The notes below the pieces were generated by a model. The model saw only the letters and a program-made list of their open reading frames with translations. It did no database searches and was not told the origin of the DNA. DNA of 23,235 nucleotides from positions 24,577 through 47,811 of the forward strand of contig QAMI01000019.1 in assembly GCA_003150395.1 (NCBI GenBank), in the 5' to 3' direction. This DNA is from Candidatus Gastranaerophilales bacterium (lineage in GTDB: Bacteria > Cyanobacteriota > Vampirovibrionia > Gastranaerophilales > Gastranaerophilaceae). Shown one piece after another: positions 1 through 6,535 of the stretch (position 1 is its first letter; each line of letters begins with the position of its first letter). The translations under genes were made by a program, and so were the position numbers.

Positions 1-138
1 AATTGTGATTGCGGCACCCAAAAGTGCAATAGTAACTTTCGGGATTTTTTCCAGCGCAATAAAAAAATACGCAATTAATAAAATACCGGCAGAAATCGCA
101 ACACTGTGCGCCTGCACGATACTGTGTAAGAATTCCAT
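1..138 (-). CDS. ArsB/NhaD-type anion or Na+/H+ permease, N-terminal fragment
   Basis: Only the first 46 codons are inside the window; the gene runs off the left edge. The start is MEFLHSIVQAHSVAISAGIL, followed by a hydrophobic stretch and the pattern ALEKIPKVTIALLGAAITI. That 'EKIPKxxxALLGA' pattern is typical of the first transmembrane helices of the ArsB/NhaD/SLC13-like ion transporter superfamily (arsenite, citrate or sodium/proton transport). The start is well supported: a strong ribosome binding site, GGAGG at 144-148, lies 5-6 bases before the ATG. The substrate cannot be told from this fragment. It is separated from the next gene upstream (219-890) by 80 bp and probably has its own promoter there. 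Confidence 0.6.
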   Translation of the reverse strand, partial: MEFLHSIVQAHSVAISAGILLIAYFFIALEKIPKVTIALLGAAITI

Positions 139-218
139 AATACCCTCCAAAATCTTATAATTACATTTATAATGTTAGCGCAAAAACGCATAAATGCAAA
201 TTTGGTCATTAATTTTAT

Positions 219-890
219 TTATTTTAATTTAGAAAAATACTTAGGATTTGTTAATGCTTCATAAGTACAATTTGCCCCCAGAAGTCTGTCTTTTGAAATG
301 CTTCTGCTATCACAGTAAAAGCTGTATTTATCAATAGGATAAAGCGTTCCTTTATTTCCCATTGCTTTTAATTTTGCATGTATTATCTGAAACACAAAAA
401 CATCATACCCAAGTCTGTTTGGCTCTACATTTACCCCGTTTGTATCTACCAGAACCAATAAAGGTTCAGTTGGAGTTATGGGTTTATTAACCATAAAAAA
501 TATATTGCCAATATAGATACGTGCGCCTGTATCAAATAAAAGATCCGACATTAACGCTTTTCCATTGTATGTTTTATACGGTTTCCCTTTACAAATTATC
601 TTTTTTGACTTTGCACAGTTAATGCTTTTAAAGCGTGAATTTAATACATCAAGCATATATAAATAATAAGCATCATTTTTTACATCTTCAATTCCAGGAA
701 GAAAGTTTACAAATAGAAGAGCTTCACTTAAAATATTAACTGACATTTTAAGCCCTACTTCATATCTTTTATGTTTTATGCCATTGTGAATAAATAAAGT
801 AACCATGGCAACAAACAATATGAAAATCGCTATACATATCATAAATCTGTATAACGATAAAGCAGGGAAATATTTATGTTTATACTTCAT
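219..890 (-). CDS. Membrane-anchored pseudopilin-like protein with degenerate prepilin motif
   Basis: A 223-residue protein with one N-terminal hydrophobic helix (about residues 15-35) and a soluble remainder. The helix region reads FPALSLYRFMICIAIFILFV then AMVTL. It lines up without gaps with the prepilin helix of the pseudopilin at 2522-3205 (AFTLAETLITISIIGIIAAM then TL), but the conserved Glu+5 is Arg and no prepilin peptidase site remains. The C-terminal half has VDTNGVNVEPNRLGYDVFVF, which resembles the 'D.NG...PN..G.DVF.F' block I associate with Gastranaerophilales pseudopilins, and it ends with a Cys-containing tail. An upstream in-frame ATG at 917 is possible, but GAGGA sits 7 bases before the ATG at 890, which decides the start. 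The gene appears to be its own transcription unit. The role is unknown; it could be a minor pilin-like or secretion-associated membrane protein. Confidence 0.55.
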   Translation of the reverse strand: MKYKHKYFPALSLYRFMICIAIFILFVAMVTLFIHNGIKHKRYEVGLKMSVNILSEALLFVNFLPGIEDVKNDAYYLYMLDVLNSRFKSINCAKSKKIICKGKPYKTYNGKALMSDLLFDTGARIYIGNIFFMVNKPITPTEPLLVLVDTNGVNVEPNRLGYDVFVFQIIHAKLKAMGNKGTLYPIDKYSFYCDSRSISKDRLLGANCTYEALTNPKYFSKLK

Positions 891-908
891 ACAATAATCC
901 TCAAAACA

Positions 909-937
909 ATTATACATAAATTTTAATAAGTTGTGTA
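909..937 (-). promoter_or_regulatory. Probable promoter of the pseudopilin-like gene
   Basis: On the minus strand, TATAAT (909-914) is preceded after 17 bp by TACACA (932-937), a 4/6 match to the -35 consensus. Transcription would start near 902 and leave a leader of about 12 nt that carries the GAGGA ribosome binding site. The -35 lies in the loop of the inverted repeat at 918-951. Confidence 0.4.
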
Positions 938-951
938 TATTATTAAAATTT
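918..951. repeat. 12-bp perfect AT-rich inverted repeat at the end of the chromate operon
   Basis: AAATTTTAATAA (918-929) and TTATTAAAATTT (940-951) are perfect inverted copies around a 10-nt loop. The repeat overlaps the stop codon of the second chromate transporter gene. It could act as a weak transcript end or as a protein site for the next promoter. It has no GC in the stem, so an intrinsic terminator is doubtful. Confidence 0.5.
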
Positions 952-1467
952 TATTAAGCTGATTAACAATCCGGCTATTGAAGAAAGCCCAAGATAAAAT
1001 AACGGATCATGCTTTTTACTAAGACTAAAACCAAATAATATTAAAAGCAGCACAACTCCCTTTACGCTCAAATCAGTCAAGAACATATCGACAGCTACAG
1101 CTCCTAAAAGTCCGCAGCCTGCCGGTTTTATAGAATAAATCACCGATTTTACATATTTGTTATGTTTAAATTGCTCAAGAAGTTTCGAAATGATAATAAC
1201 AATTATTAAAGACGGCAGAATGACCGAGGATGTTGCAACAAGCGCACCTAAAATTCCTGAAGTTGTGTAACCCGCAAATGTTGCAACATTCACTCCAACA
1301 GGGCCTGGAGTGATTGAAGAAACAGCAATCATATCAGTAAGCTGTTTTGTAGTATACCATCCCTGGTCTTCCGCAATATGGTATAAAAACGGCAATGTTG
1401 CATATCCACCGCCAAAAGAAAAAAGACCTATATGAAAAAATTCCAAAAACAGTTGAAGATAAATCAT
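943..1467 (-). CDS. Chromate transporter, half-size subunit 2 (ChrA family)
   Basis: A 174-residue, very hydrophobic protein. Near its N-terminus it has the family signature FHIGLFSFGGGYATLPFLYH and, further on, ITPGPVGVNVATFAGY. It is one single-domain (short-chain) member of the ChrA/CHR family. Members of this type usually act as pairs to move chromate, although the physiological anion is often unknown. It follows the other half (1464-2039) with an ATGA overlap of 4 bases, so the two are translationally coupled and probably form a heterodimer. A GGAGG ribosome binding site lies before the start. It ends at an AT-rich inverted repeat. Confidence 0.8.
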   Translation of the reverse strand: MIYLQLFLEFFHIGLFSFGGGYATLPFLYHIAEDQGWYTTKQLTDMIAVSSITPGPVGVNVATFAGYTTSGILGALVATSSVILPSLIIVIIISKLLEQFKHNKYVKSVIYSIKPAGCGLLGAVAVDMFLTDLSVKGVVLLLILFGFSLSKKHDPLFYLGLSSIAGLLISLIKF

Positions 1468-2039
1468 TCTTTTTCCTCCGTTTTTAGATTTTTGGTTTCC
1501 TGGATATTTTTATAAATCTGTAAAATTATTCCCGCGATTATCGACAGAATAATCAAAATAGCCGGTGAAACGTTAAAGCACGCTGATAAAATAAATACAA
1601 TAAAAAATATTGAAAAGGTGAATTTGTCAATTACACTTTTATTCCAAATTTCTTTAACTGCAAGGTAAATCAGCAATAGAACACCAATTCCGACGCCCCA
1701 GAAAATTCCCTGAACAAATTTATAATTTATAATCTCTTCCAAAATTCTTGCCAAAAGAACAATACATAAAAACGCCGGAGTAACCATACCGGAAATTGCA
1801 GCCAGAGCTCCGTAAGTTCTTTTTAATTTGTATCCGACAAAAATGGAAACATTTGCGGCAATAAGCCCAGGAATACTTTGGCTAAGTGCATAGAATTCAC
1901 ATAATTCATCATTATCTATCCAATTTCTTTTTTCAATAAGTTCTGACTGCAACAAAGGCAAAATTACATAACCTCCACCGAGCAGCAAAGTTCCGACTTT
2001 GAAAAACGTTTTATAAATATTCCAGAAAGATATCTCCAT
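1464..2039 (-). CDS. Chromate transporter, half-size subunit 1 (ChrA family)
   Basis: A 191-residue membrane protein with the ChrA signatures KVGTLLLGGGYVILPLLQSE near the N-terminus and SQSIPGLIAANVSIFVGYKL after it. It is the first of two tandem half-size chromate transporter proteins; the family has the same topology in both halves of full-length ChrA. The tail (last 20 residues) is charged, with several Lys and Glu. It starts 26 bp after the XRE regulator gene at 2066-2389 and has no obvious ribosome binding site close to the ATG, so it may depend on read-through from that gene. Context suggests a regulator-transporter operon. Substrate is inferred from the family only. Confidence 0.8.
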   Translation of the reverse strand: MEISFWNIYKTFFKVGTLLLGGGYVILPLLQSELIEKRNWIDNDELCEFYALSQSIPGLIAANVSIFVGYKLKRTYGALAAISGMVTPAFLCIVLLARILEEIINYKFVQGIFWGVGIGVLLLIYLAVKEIWNKSVIDKFTFSIFFIVFILSACFNVSPAILIILSIIAGIILQIYKNIQETKNLKTEEKE

Positions 2040-2065
2040 ATTACAATTATATTTACAAAAACTTC

Positions 2066-2389
2066 TCAGACAAGTAATGAGGAAAATTCATACAACATTT
2101 TCAGTTTTTCATCATTATTTTTTATAAACATTATATTTCGATTAATTGCGTTTAAATAGTCATCTTTTGATAGCTTTTCTCTAAAGCAAAACAATTTATC
2201 AATATCTAACTTAAGAGCCTCTGCAATTTTTTCAAGGGTTTCAGACTGCGGGTAATTTCTTCCGGTTTCAATTTTACTCAAACTTGTTATATCCATATTA
2301 ACCATTTCGGCAAGCATTTCTTGTGTAATCCCTTTTGCCTTTCTTAGGTCTTTTATTCGCCTTCCAAGCTTAACTTTTAAATCTGCCAT
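2066..2389 (-). CDS. XRE-family helix-turn-helix transcriptional regulator
   Basis: A 107-residue protein whose residues 6-62 form a clear Cro/C1-type HTH domain (GRRIKDLRKAKGITQEMLAE, then TSLSKIETGRNYPQSETLEK). This fold binds short inverted repeats in DNA. The remaining 40 residues are a short, mostly helical tail without a recognisable ligand domain. A good ribosome binding site (GAGGAT, 5 bases before ATG) supports the start. It heads the unit with the two chromate transporter genes and probably controls it. Candidate operators lie just upstream at 2422-2444. The signal sensed is unknown. Confidence 0.85.
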   Translation of the reverse strand: MADLKVKLGRRIKDLRKAKGITQEMLAEMVNMDITSLSKIETGRNYPQSETLEKIAEALKLDIDKLFCFREKLSKDDYLNAINRNIMFIKNNDEKLKMLYEFSSLLV

Positions 2390-2421
2390 TTTTTATCCTC
2401 TAAATAATCATATCCGTTTTT

Positions 2422-2444
2422 TTATTCTCGAATAATAGATTATT
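2422..2444. promoter_or_regulatory. Candidate operator: two overlapping inverted repeats
   Basis: TTATTC-TC-GAATAA (2422-2435) and AATAAT-AG-ATTATT (2431-2444) are two perfect inverted repeats with 6-bp arms and 2-bp spacers, overlapping by 5 bp. They lie between the XRE gene (start at 2389) and the pseudopilin promoter (-35 at 2459). Size and place fit an XRE binding site for autoregulation. This is an inference; the region is AT-rich, so chance symmetry is possible. Confidence 0.35.
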
Positions 2445-2458
2445 GGGCAATATTTTAA

Positions 2459-2487
2459 TTGACAATTATGACTATTAATCATATAAT
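2459..2487 (+). promoter_or_regulatory. Consensus sigma-70 promoter of the pseudopilin gene
   Basis: TTGACA (2459-2464), a 17-bp spacer and TATAAT (2482-2487) match the housekeeping consensus at every position. Transcription would start near 2494, giving a 28-nt leader with AAGGAG before the ATG at 2522. This also rules out the longer reading frame that begins at 2459. Confidence 0.8.
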
Positions 2488-2521
2488 ACAATTATTAACT
2501 ATTGTTATTAAGGAGAATATT

Positions 2522-3205
2522 ATGAATAATACACACTTCAAACCTGCGTTTACCTTGGCTGAAACTCTAATAACTATAAGCATTATAGGAATTATTGCCG
2601 CAATGACTCTTCCAACACTTATAACTAATGCACAAAAAGAGGCAACCGCATCCCAACTGAAAAAATTTTACAATACAATCAACAATGCCTTACAATTTGC
2701 AAAAGCAGACCATGGGGACGTAGAATATTGGATGGGAACTCCTAAAGATCTTACTTATGAAGAGAATTTGGATTTTATGAAAACATATATTCTACCTTAT
2801 ATAAAATATAACAGATATGACAATTGTTTTGAAAATGCAGTTTGTATTTATATGACAGCAGGAGGCATGTTCGCCTTCAGATATGATAAAAACGGCGGAG
2901 ATATATTTTATTTTATAAACGGAAAATACAATCCTGATGCAAGCATAAATGAAAATATCCGTAATGTTTTTGCATTTCAGTTTAATAAGATAAATGGATA
3001 TGACACTGATGGCAACAAAATGGAAAATAAAGGTATAAAAACAACAGTAGAACCATATAGTATGAATTGGGACGGTACATATAATGACTTAATTTATAAC
3101 AACGGACGCGGCTGTAACAAAACAAGGTCTTCTAAAAGATCAACTTTCTGTACCAAACTTATACAAATGAACGATTGGAAAATAACGAAAGACTACCCAT
3201 GGTAG
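2522..3205 (+). CDS. Type IV/type II secretion pseudopilin
   Basis: A 227-residue pilin-like protein. Residues 7-36 give a prepilin motif and helix: KPAFTLAETLITISIIGIIA then AMTLPTLI. The Phe at the presumed mature +1 and the Glu at +5 are present, while the expected Gly at -1 is Ala. The soluble domain is rich in Tyr, Asn and Asp and ends in DWKITKDYPW, a tail I associate from memory with the large pseudopilin families of Gastranaerophilales. It would be processed at the membrane and enter a type IV pilus or a secretion pseudopilus. The start is chosen from AAGGAG five to six bases upstream and from the consensus promoter at 2459-2487. No other pilus genes are nearby, which fits scattered pseudopilin genes. 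Confidence 0.85.
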   Translation: MNNTHFKPAFTLAETLITISIIGIIAAMTLPTLITNAQKEATASQLKKFYNTINNALQFAKADHGDVEYWMGTPKDLTYEENLDFMKTYILPYIKYNRYDNCFENAVCIYMTAGGMFAFRYDKNGGDIFYFINGKYNPDASINENIRNVFAFQFNKINGYDTDGNKMENKGIKTTVEPYSMNWDGTYNDLIYNNGRGCNKTRSSKRSTFCTKLIQMNDWKITKDYPW

Positions 3206-3236
3206 AGAAAGCTATTTGTAAAAATTTTAAGTTTAC

Positions 3237-3629
3237 TTAATTATTAAGCGTTGCTTTCAATCTTGCCATAGCACGAGCAACAGCAGCTTCTGCGCGTTTT
3301 GCATCAATTGCTGCATCTTTATCTTCCAAGCGTTCTTTGGCACGTCTTAAGGCTTCTTTTGCCCGCGTAACATCTATATCATCTCCGCATTCAGCTGTAG
3401 TTGTAAGAATTATGCATTCGTCATCTTTAAATTGCAAGACACCGCCCATTGTCGTAAAACATTTTGTATTTTCGCCCTGCTTAATATGAGTTACGCCAAT
3501 ATCAAGCGCCGACATAATAGGAACATGATTTTTCAAAATCCCGAATTCGCCGTCTACACCGCGTGTATAAATTTCATCAACATTTTCATCAAATACAACT
3601 TTTTCGTGTGTGATTATTTTTAAGTGCAT
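3237..3629 (-). CDS. atpC: F1Fo ATP synthase epsilon subunit
   Basis: A 130-residue protein, the usual length for epsilon. The N-terminal beta-sandwich is recognisable (MHLKIITHEKVVFDENVDEI, GEFGILKNHVPIMSALDIGV). The C-terminal part (about residues 85-130) is a helical hairpin rich in Ala, Arg and Lys (ALRRAKERLEDKDAAIDAKR). Epsilon is part of the central stalk and can inhibit ATP hydrolysis. The start at 3629 has AAGGA upstream; a longer in-frame start at 3740 would translate the palindromic repeat between atpD and atpC and is rejected. The gene lies 150 bp after atpD, and that gap is filled almost entirely by repeat copy A (3650-3769). The beta-epsilon pair without alpha and gamma is the arrangement known from Cyanobacteria. 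Confidence 0.93.
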   Translation of the reverse strand: MHLKIITHEKVVFDENVDEIYTRGVDGEFGILKNHVPIMSALDIGVTHIKQGENTKCFTTMGGVLQFKDDECIILTTTAECGDDIDVTRAKEALRRAKERLEDKDAAIDAKRAEAAVARAMARLKATLNN

Positions 3630-3649
3630 AGAGTAGTCCTTTTTTAGAA

Positions 3650-3769
3650 GTGAATAAGCTAATAAGTAAATATGTGCTTTACGTTTAAAAATTTTCGAAT
3701 GAAGTAAAATCTTGCTTGAACAATATCCTGAAACGGACATATTCGTTATTTACCTATTCACTTATTCAC
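3650..3769. repeat. Octamer-arm palindromic element, copy A (between atpD and atpC)
   Basis: Left arm: three 8-bp units GTGAATAA, GCTAATAA, GTAAATAT (3650-3673). Right arm, inverted: TTATTTAC, CTATTCAC, TTATTCAC (3746-3769). The core of about 70 bp is AT-rich. The arms can pair into a long imperfect hairpin. It ends 10 bp after the atpD stop codon. The same arm units recur at 5263, 13344 and 15741. Confidence 0.85.
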
Positions 3770-3779
3770 TTTTGAAATT

Positions 3780-5183
3780 TTACAGTCCTTTCGCCTTCTC
3801 AACAGCTTCTTCAATGGTTCCAACCATATAGAAAGCCTGTTCAGGCAAATCATCATGTTTGCCTTCGATAATTTCTTTAAAGCCTTTAATTGTATCTTCA
3901 AGCTTAACATATTTTCCCGGAATTCCAGAGAACTGCTCAGCAACAAAGAATGGCTGAGACAAAAATCTTTGAATTTTTCTTGCTCTGTTAACGGTTTCCT
4001 TATCCTCGTCAGACAGTTCGTCCATACCAAGAATTGCGATAATATCTTGCAGTTCTTTGTATTTTTGAAGAATTTCAAGGACTTTACGCGTAACATTGTA
4101 GTGTTCTTCACCAACGGTATTCGGGTCAAGCGCGCGTGAACTTGATTCAAGCGGGTCAACAGCAGGATAAATTCCGAGAGAAGCAATCTGACGCGATAAA
4201 ACGGTTGAAGCGTCAAGGTGTGAGAACGTCGTTGCAGGAGCGGGATCGGTTAAGTCGTCTGCCGGCACGTAAATTGCCTGAACTGATGTGATTGAACCGT
4301 CTTTGGTTGACGTAATACGTTCTTGAAGTTCACCCATTTCATTTGCAAGAGTCGGCTGATAACCAACCGCAGAAGGCATACGACCGAGAAGCGCTGAAAC
4401 TTCTGAGCCGGCCTGAGTAAACCTAAAAATATTATCAATAAACAATAAAACGTCTTGTTTTGAGAAATCTCTGAAATATTCAGCAGCAGTCAAAGCTGAA
4501 AGCCCGACTCTCATACGTGCTCCCGGCGGCTCGTTCATCTGTCCGTAAATCAAAGCAACTTTATCAATAACACCGGATTCCTTCATTTCGTTCCAAAGGT
4601 CGTTTCCTTCACGTGTTCTTTCACCAACACCGCCGAAAACAGAAACGCCCGAATGTTCCATTGCGATGTTGTGGATAAGTTCCATAATCAAAACGGTTTT
4701 ACCAACACCGGCACCGCCGAAAAGACCGATTTTTCCGCCTTTTTGATATGGCTGCAGAAGATCGATTGCTTTAATACCGGTTTCAAGAATTTCAATATTT
4801 GTATTTTGATCAACAAGTTTCGGAGATTCTCTGTGAATTGGGAGATATGTATCTGTTTGAACAGGTCCCATCTGGTCTACAGGCTGACCTGTTACATTAA
4901 GAATTCTTCCCAAAATCGGTTTGCCTACAGGAATTTTAATAGGTTCATTTGTATTAATAACCTTCATGCCTCTCTTAAGACCGTCGGTTGAAGACATTGC
5001 AACTGTTCTGACACGGTTGTTTCCAAGCATTTGCTGAACTTCGGCAACAACAAAGCTGCCATCTTCTTTGTAAATATTTAAAGCCGTATAGATTTCCGGC
5101 AGGTCACCAGCCTGAAACTCAACGTCTATTACAGGTCCGATGATTTTAGTAATTAATCCTTCGTTTTTGTTTAATATCTCCAT
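3780..5183 (-). CDS. atpD: F1Fo ATP synthase beta subunit
   Basis: A 467-residue catalytic beta subunit of normal length. The Walker A motif GGAGVGKT is at 156-163, GERTREGNDL at 187-196, the Walker B segment LLFIDNIFRF follows, and DELSDEDK corresponds to the DELSEED lever. It makes ATP from ADP and phosphate at the interface with alpha, driven by the ion gradient. The start at 5183 is set by AAGGAG just upstream; an upstream in-frame start at 5234 overlaps the promoter and is rejected. The promoter TTGCTA-N17-TATAAT lies at 5206-5234. Only atpC follows, and no alpha, gamma, delta or Fo genes are in the window. The pair is probably a separate transcription unit. Confidence 0.97.
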   Translation of the reverse strand: MEILNKNEGLITKIIGPVIDVEFQAGDLPEIYTALNIYKEDGSFVVAEVQQMLGNNRVRTVAMSSTDGLKRGMKVINTNEPIKIPVGKPILGRILNVTGQPVDQMGPVQTDTYLPIHRESPKLVDQNTNIEILETGIKAIDLLQPYQKGGKIGLFGGAGVGKTVLIMELIHNIAMEHSGVSVFGGVGERTREGNDLWNEMKESGVIDKVALIYGQMNEPPGARMRVGLSALTAAEYFRDFSKQDVLLFIDNIFRFTQAGSEVSALLGRMPSAVGYQPTLANEMGELQERITSTKDGSITSVQAIYVPADDLTDPAPATTFSHLDASTVLSRQIASLGIYPAVDPLESSSRALDPNTVGEEHYNVTRKVLEILQKYKELQDIIAILGMDELSDEDKETVNRARKIQRFLSQPFFVAEQFSGIPGKYVKLEDTIKGFKEIIEGKHDDLPEQAFYMVGTIEEAVEKAKGL

Positions 5184-5205
5184 ATTGCTCTCCTTTGATG
5201 AAATA

Positions 5206-5234
5206 ATTATAGAACAAGAAAAAATAAATAGCAA
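5206..5234 (-). promoter_or_regulatory. Promoter of atpD-atpC
   Basis: On the minus strand TTGCTA (5229-5234), a 17-bp spacer and TATAAT (5206-5211) form a good housekeeping promoter. The start would be near 5199, leaving about 16 nt of leader with the AAGGAG site. Confidence 0.65.
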
Positions 5235-5262
5235 TTGGTGGTTTGGTGGGGAGGTAAAATAA

Positions 5263-5427
5263 GCGAATAAGTAAATAGGTGAATAAGTGAATAAGTTCTT
5301 TTCGTTATTCTAATATCGTGTAGATTTGTTTATATCTATTTTTAAAGGCCTTTTCACGTTTTAGTTTTTACATAATGTAACGCACTTATTCACCTATTTA
5401 CTTATTCGCTTATTCACTTATTTATTC
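5263..5427. repeat. Octamer-arm palindromic element, copy B (upstream of atpD)
   Basis: Left arm: GCGAATAA, GTAAATAG, GTGAATAA, GTGAATAA (5263-5294), then GTTCTTTTCGTT. Right arm, inverted: TTATTCAC, CTATTTAC, TTATTCGC, TTATTCAC and a TTATTTATTC end (5386-5427), preceded by AACGCAC as in copy C. This is the longest copy and fills nearly half of the 368-bp gap between the divergent atpD and acyltransferase genes. It lies upstream of the atpD promoter. The rest of that gap (5428-5551) holds only the acyltransferase leader. Confidence 0.88.
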
Positions 5428-5551
5428 AAACCACTGACAACTACCGCCTAAACTTTTCAGTTCTCACCCATTAACTCCTTTAAGTTAAGTTTTCTTAAAA
5501 TAATTCTTTCGGCTATTTGCCTATTTTCGTTTAATGGAGTAAAATTGATTT

Positions 5552-6373
5552 ATGACAGTAGATGAACAATTATATTCTGACATCCCTCCGACAAAGCTTC
5601 GGAACAAAGAGGAGACGTTTAAGCCGGCAAAGACTAGTAAATTCTGGCTTTGGGTTGCGAGCATGTTCTTTTTTAACATGCTTCAAAACAGATTTTTTGC
5701 TTTCCGATACACTGGAGATGAAAATTATTTTGACAGCGACAGAAATGTACCGACAATACTTTTTGCACCTCACTGCAATTGGTGGGACGGAATTGTTTTG
5801 TACAACATTACGCACAGGATTTTTCACAAAGAAATTCGTTTGATGGTTGAAGAGTTGAACAGATTTCCGCTTTTAAGACGCGGCGGAGCATATTCTGTTA
5901 ACAAAAAGTCACCGCAGTCAGCAATGAAAGCGCTTCAATATTCAGTCGATGTTGTCGGAGATTTGAGAAACATGCTTTGCATTTTCCCGCAAGGGATAAT
6001 TCGTCCGCCACATTACAGACCTATAGAATTTCAGACAGGACTTGCTTATATTGCTCAAAATGCCGTTAAGAAATTTGGAAGAGTCAACTTAATTCCGACA
6101 GCTGTTGATTATTGTTTTCTTAGAGACAACCGCCCTGAAGTCATAGTAAAGTTTGGCGAAAGAATAGAACTTTCTAATCCTAAAATTGACCGCAAAGAAT
6201 TAACACACATTCTTGAACACTCATTAACTAAAGCTTGTGATGATTTAAGCCAGGACATAACCCATGGGGCTGTTTCAAATTACAAGATTTTATTTAAACA
6301 GCATTTAAAGTGGTACAGAAGAATTGAACAAAGATTAAAAAGTATAGATTTACCGCCGGTTTCGGGAGTGTAA
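5552..6373 (+). CDS. Lysophospholipid/glycerol acyltransferase (PlsC-like)
   Basis: A 273-residue protein of the LPLAT superfamily. Block I HCNWWD has the catalytic HX4D pair (H74, D79). Block III is FPQGIIRPP (145-153), where Gln replaces the Glu of the usual FPEG. Block IV is NLIPTAVDYCF. Such enzymes transfer an acyl chain to lysophosphatidate or another lysolipid at the membrane. A weakly hydrophobic stretch at residues 31-50 may help membrane association. The start at 5552 has GGAG 12 bases upstream, which is far; TTGCCT-N17-TAAAAT (5517-5545) places a possible transcription start at the ATG itself. It ends at a strong two-way terminator. The acyl acceptor is not decided by the sequence. 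Confidence 0.8.
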   Translation: MTVDEQLYSDIPPTKLRNKEETFKPAKTSKFWLWVASMFFFNMLQNRFFAFRYTGDENYFDSDRNVPTILFAPHCNWWDGIVLYNITHRIFHKEIRLMVEELNRFPLLRRGGAYSVNKKSPQSAMKALQYSVDVVGDLRNMLCIFPQGIIRPPHYRPIEFQTGLAYIAQNAVKKFGRVNLIPTAVDYCFLRDNRPEVIVKFGERIELSNPKIDRKELTHILEHSLTKACDDLSQDITHGAVSNYKILFKQHLKWYRRIEQRLKSIDLPPVSGV

Positions 6374-6402
6374 TTAGAGTTTTATTTTTATGTTCAGAGT
6401 TT

Positions 6403-6497
6403 TTAACCCCTCTCCAGAATTTCTAACATTCGCCTGACGGCTCAAGTTGAAATTCTTCCTCTCCCGCAAGGGGCGAGGAGATTGTCAAAGGGGTTAA
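6403..6497. repeat. GC-rich palindromic element (intergenic copy)
   Basis: Nested inverted repeats: TTAACCCCT (6403-6411) with AGGGGTTAA (6489-6497), AGAATTTC (6416-6423) with GAAATTCT (6449-6456), and CCTCTCCC-GCAA-GGGGCGAGG in between. The segment AATTCTTCCTCTCCC...AAGGGGCGAGG closely matches one inside hydE near 19673-19702, which marks a dispersed family. Confidence 0.7.
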
Positions 6498-6510
6498 TTC
6501 TTAAAATTTT

Positions 6511-6535
6511 AAAGCCGGGCAGCGCCCGGCTTTTT
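6511..6535. terminator. Bidirectional intrinsic terminator
   Basis: GCCGGGC (6514-6520), loop AGC, GCCCGGC (6524-6530), with AAA before and TTTTT after. It can end both the acyltransferase gene (+) and the long gene at 6534-8255 (-), whose stop codon overlaps the T run. Confidence 0.9.

Noticed and set aside
2459..2521. Longer start of the pseudopilin
   Set aside because: The stretch contains the consensus promoter; the ATG at 2522 has AAGGAG.
3206..3236. Possible terminator between the pseudopilin and atpC (GTAAA...TTTAC)
   Set aside because: Only five AT pairs and no clear T run; too weak to call.
3630..3740. N-terminal extension of atpC
   Set aside because: It would translate the palindromic repeat; the ATG at 3629 has a ribosome binding site and gives the normal protein length.
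3650..3769. CRISPR-like or tandem satellite reading of the octamer repeats
   Set aside because: Units are 8 bp, back to back and inverted at the far end; there are no spacers of regular length and no cas genes.
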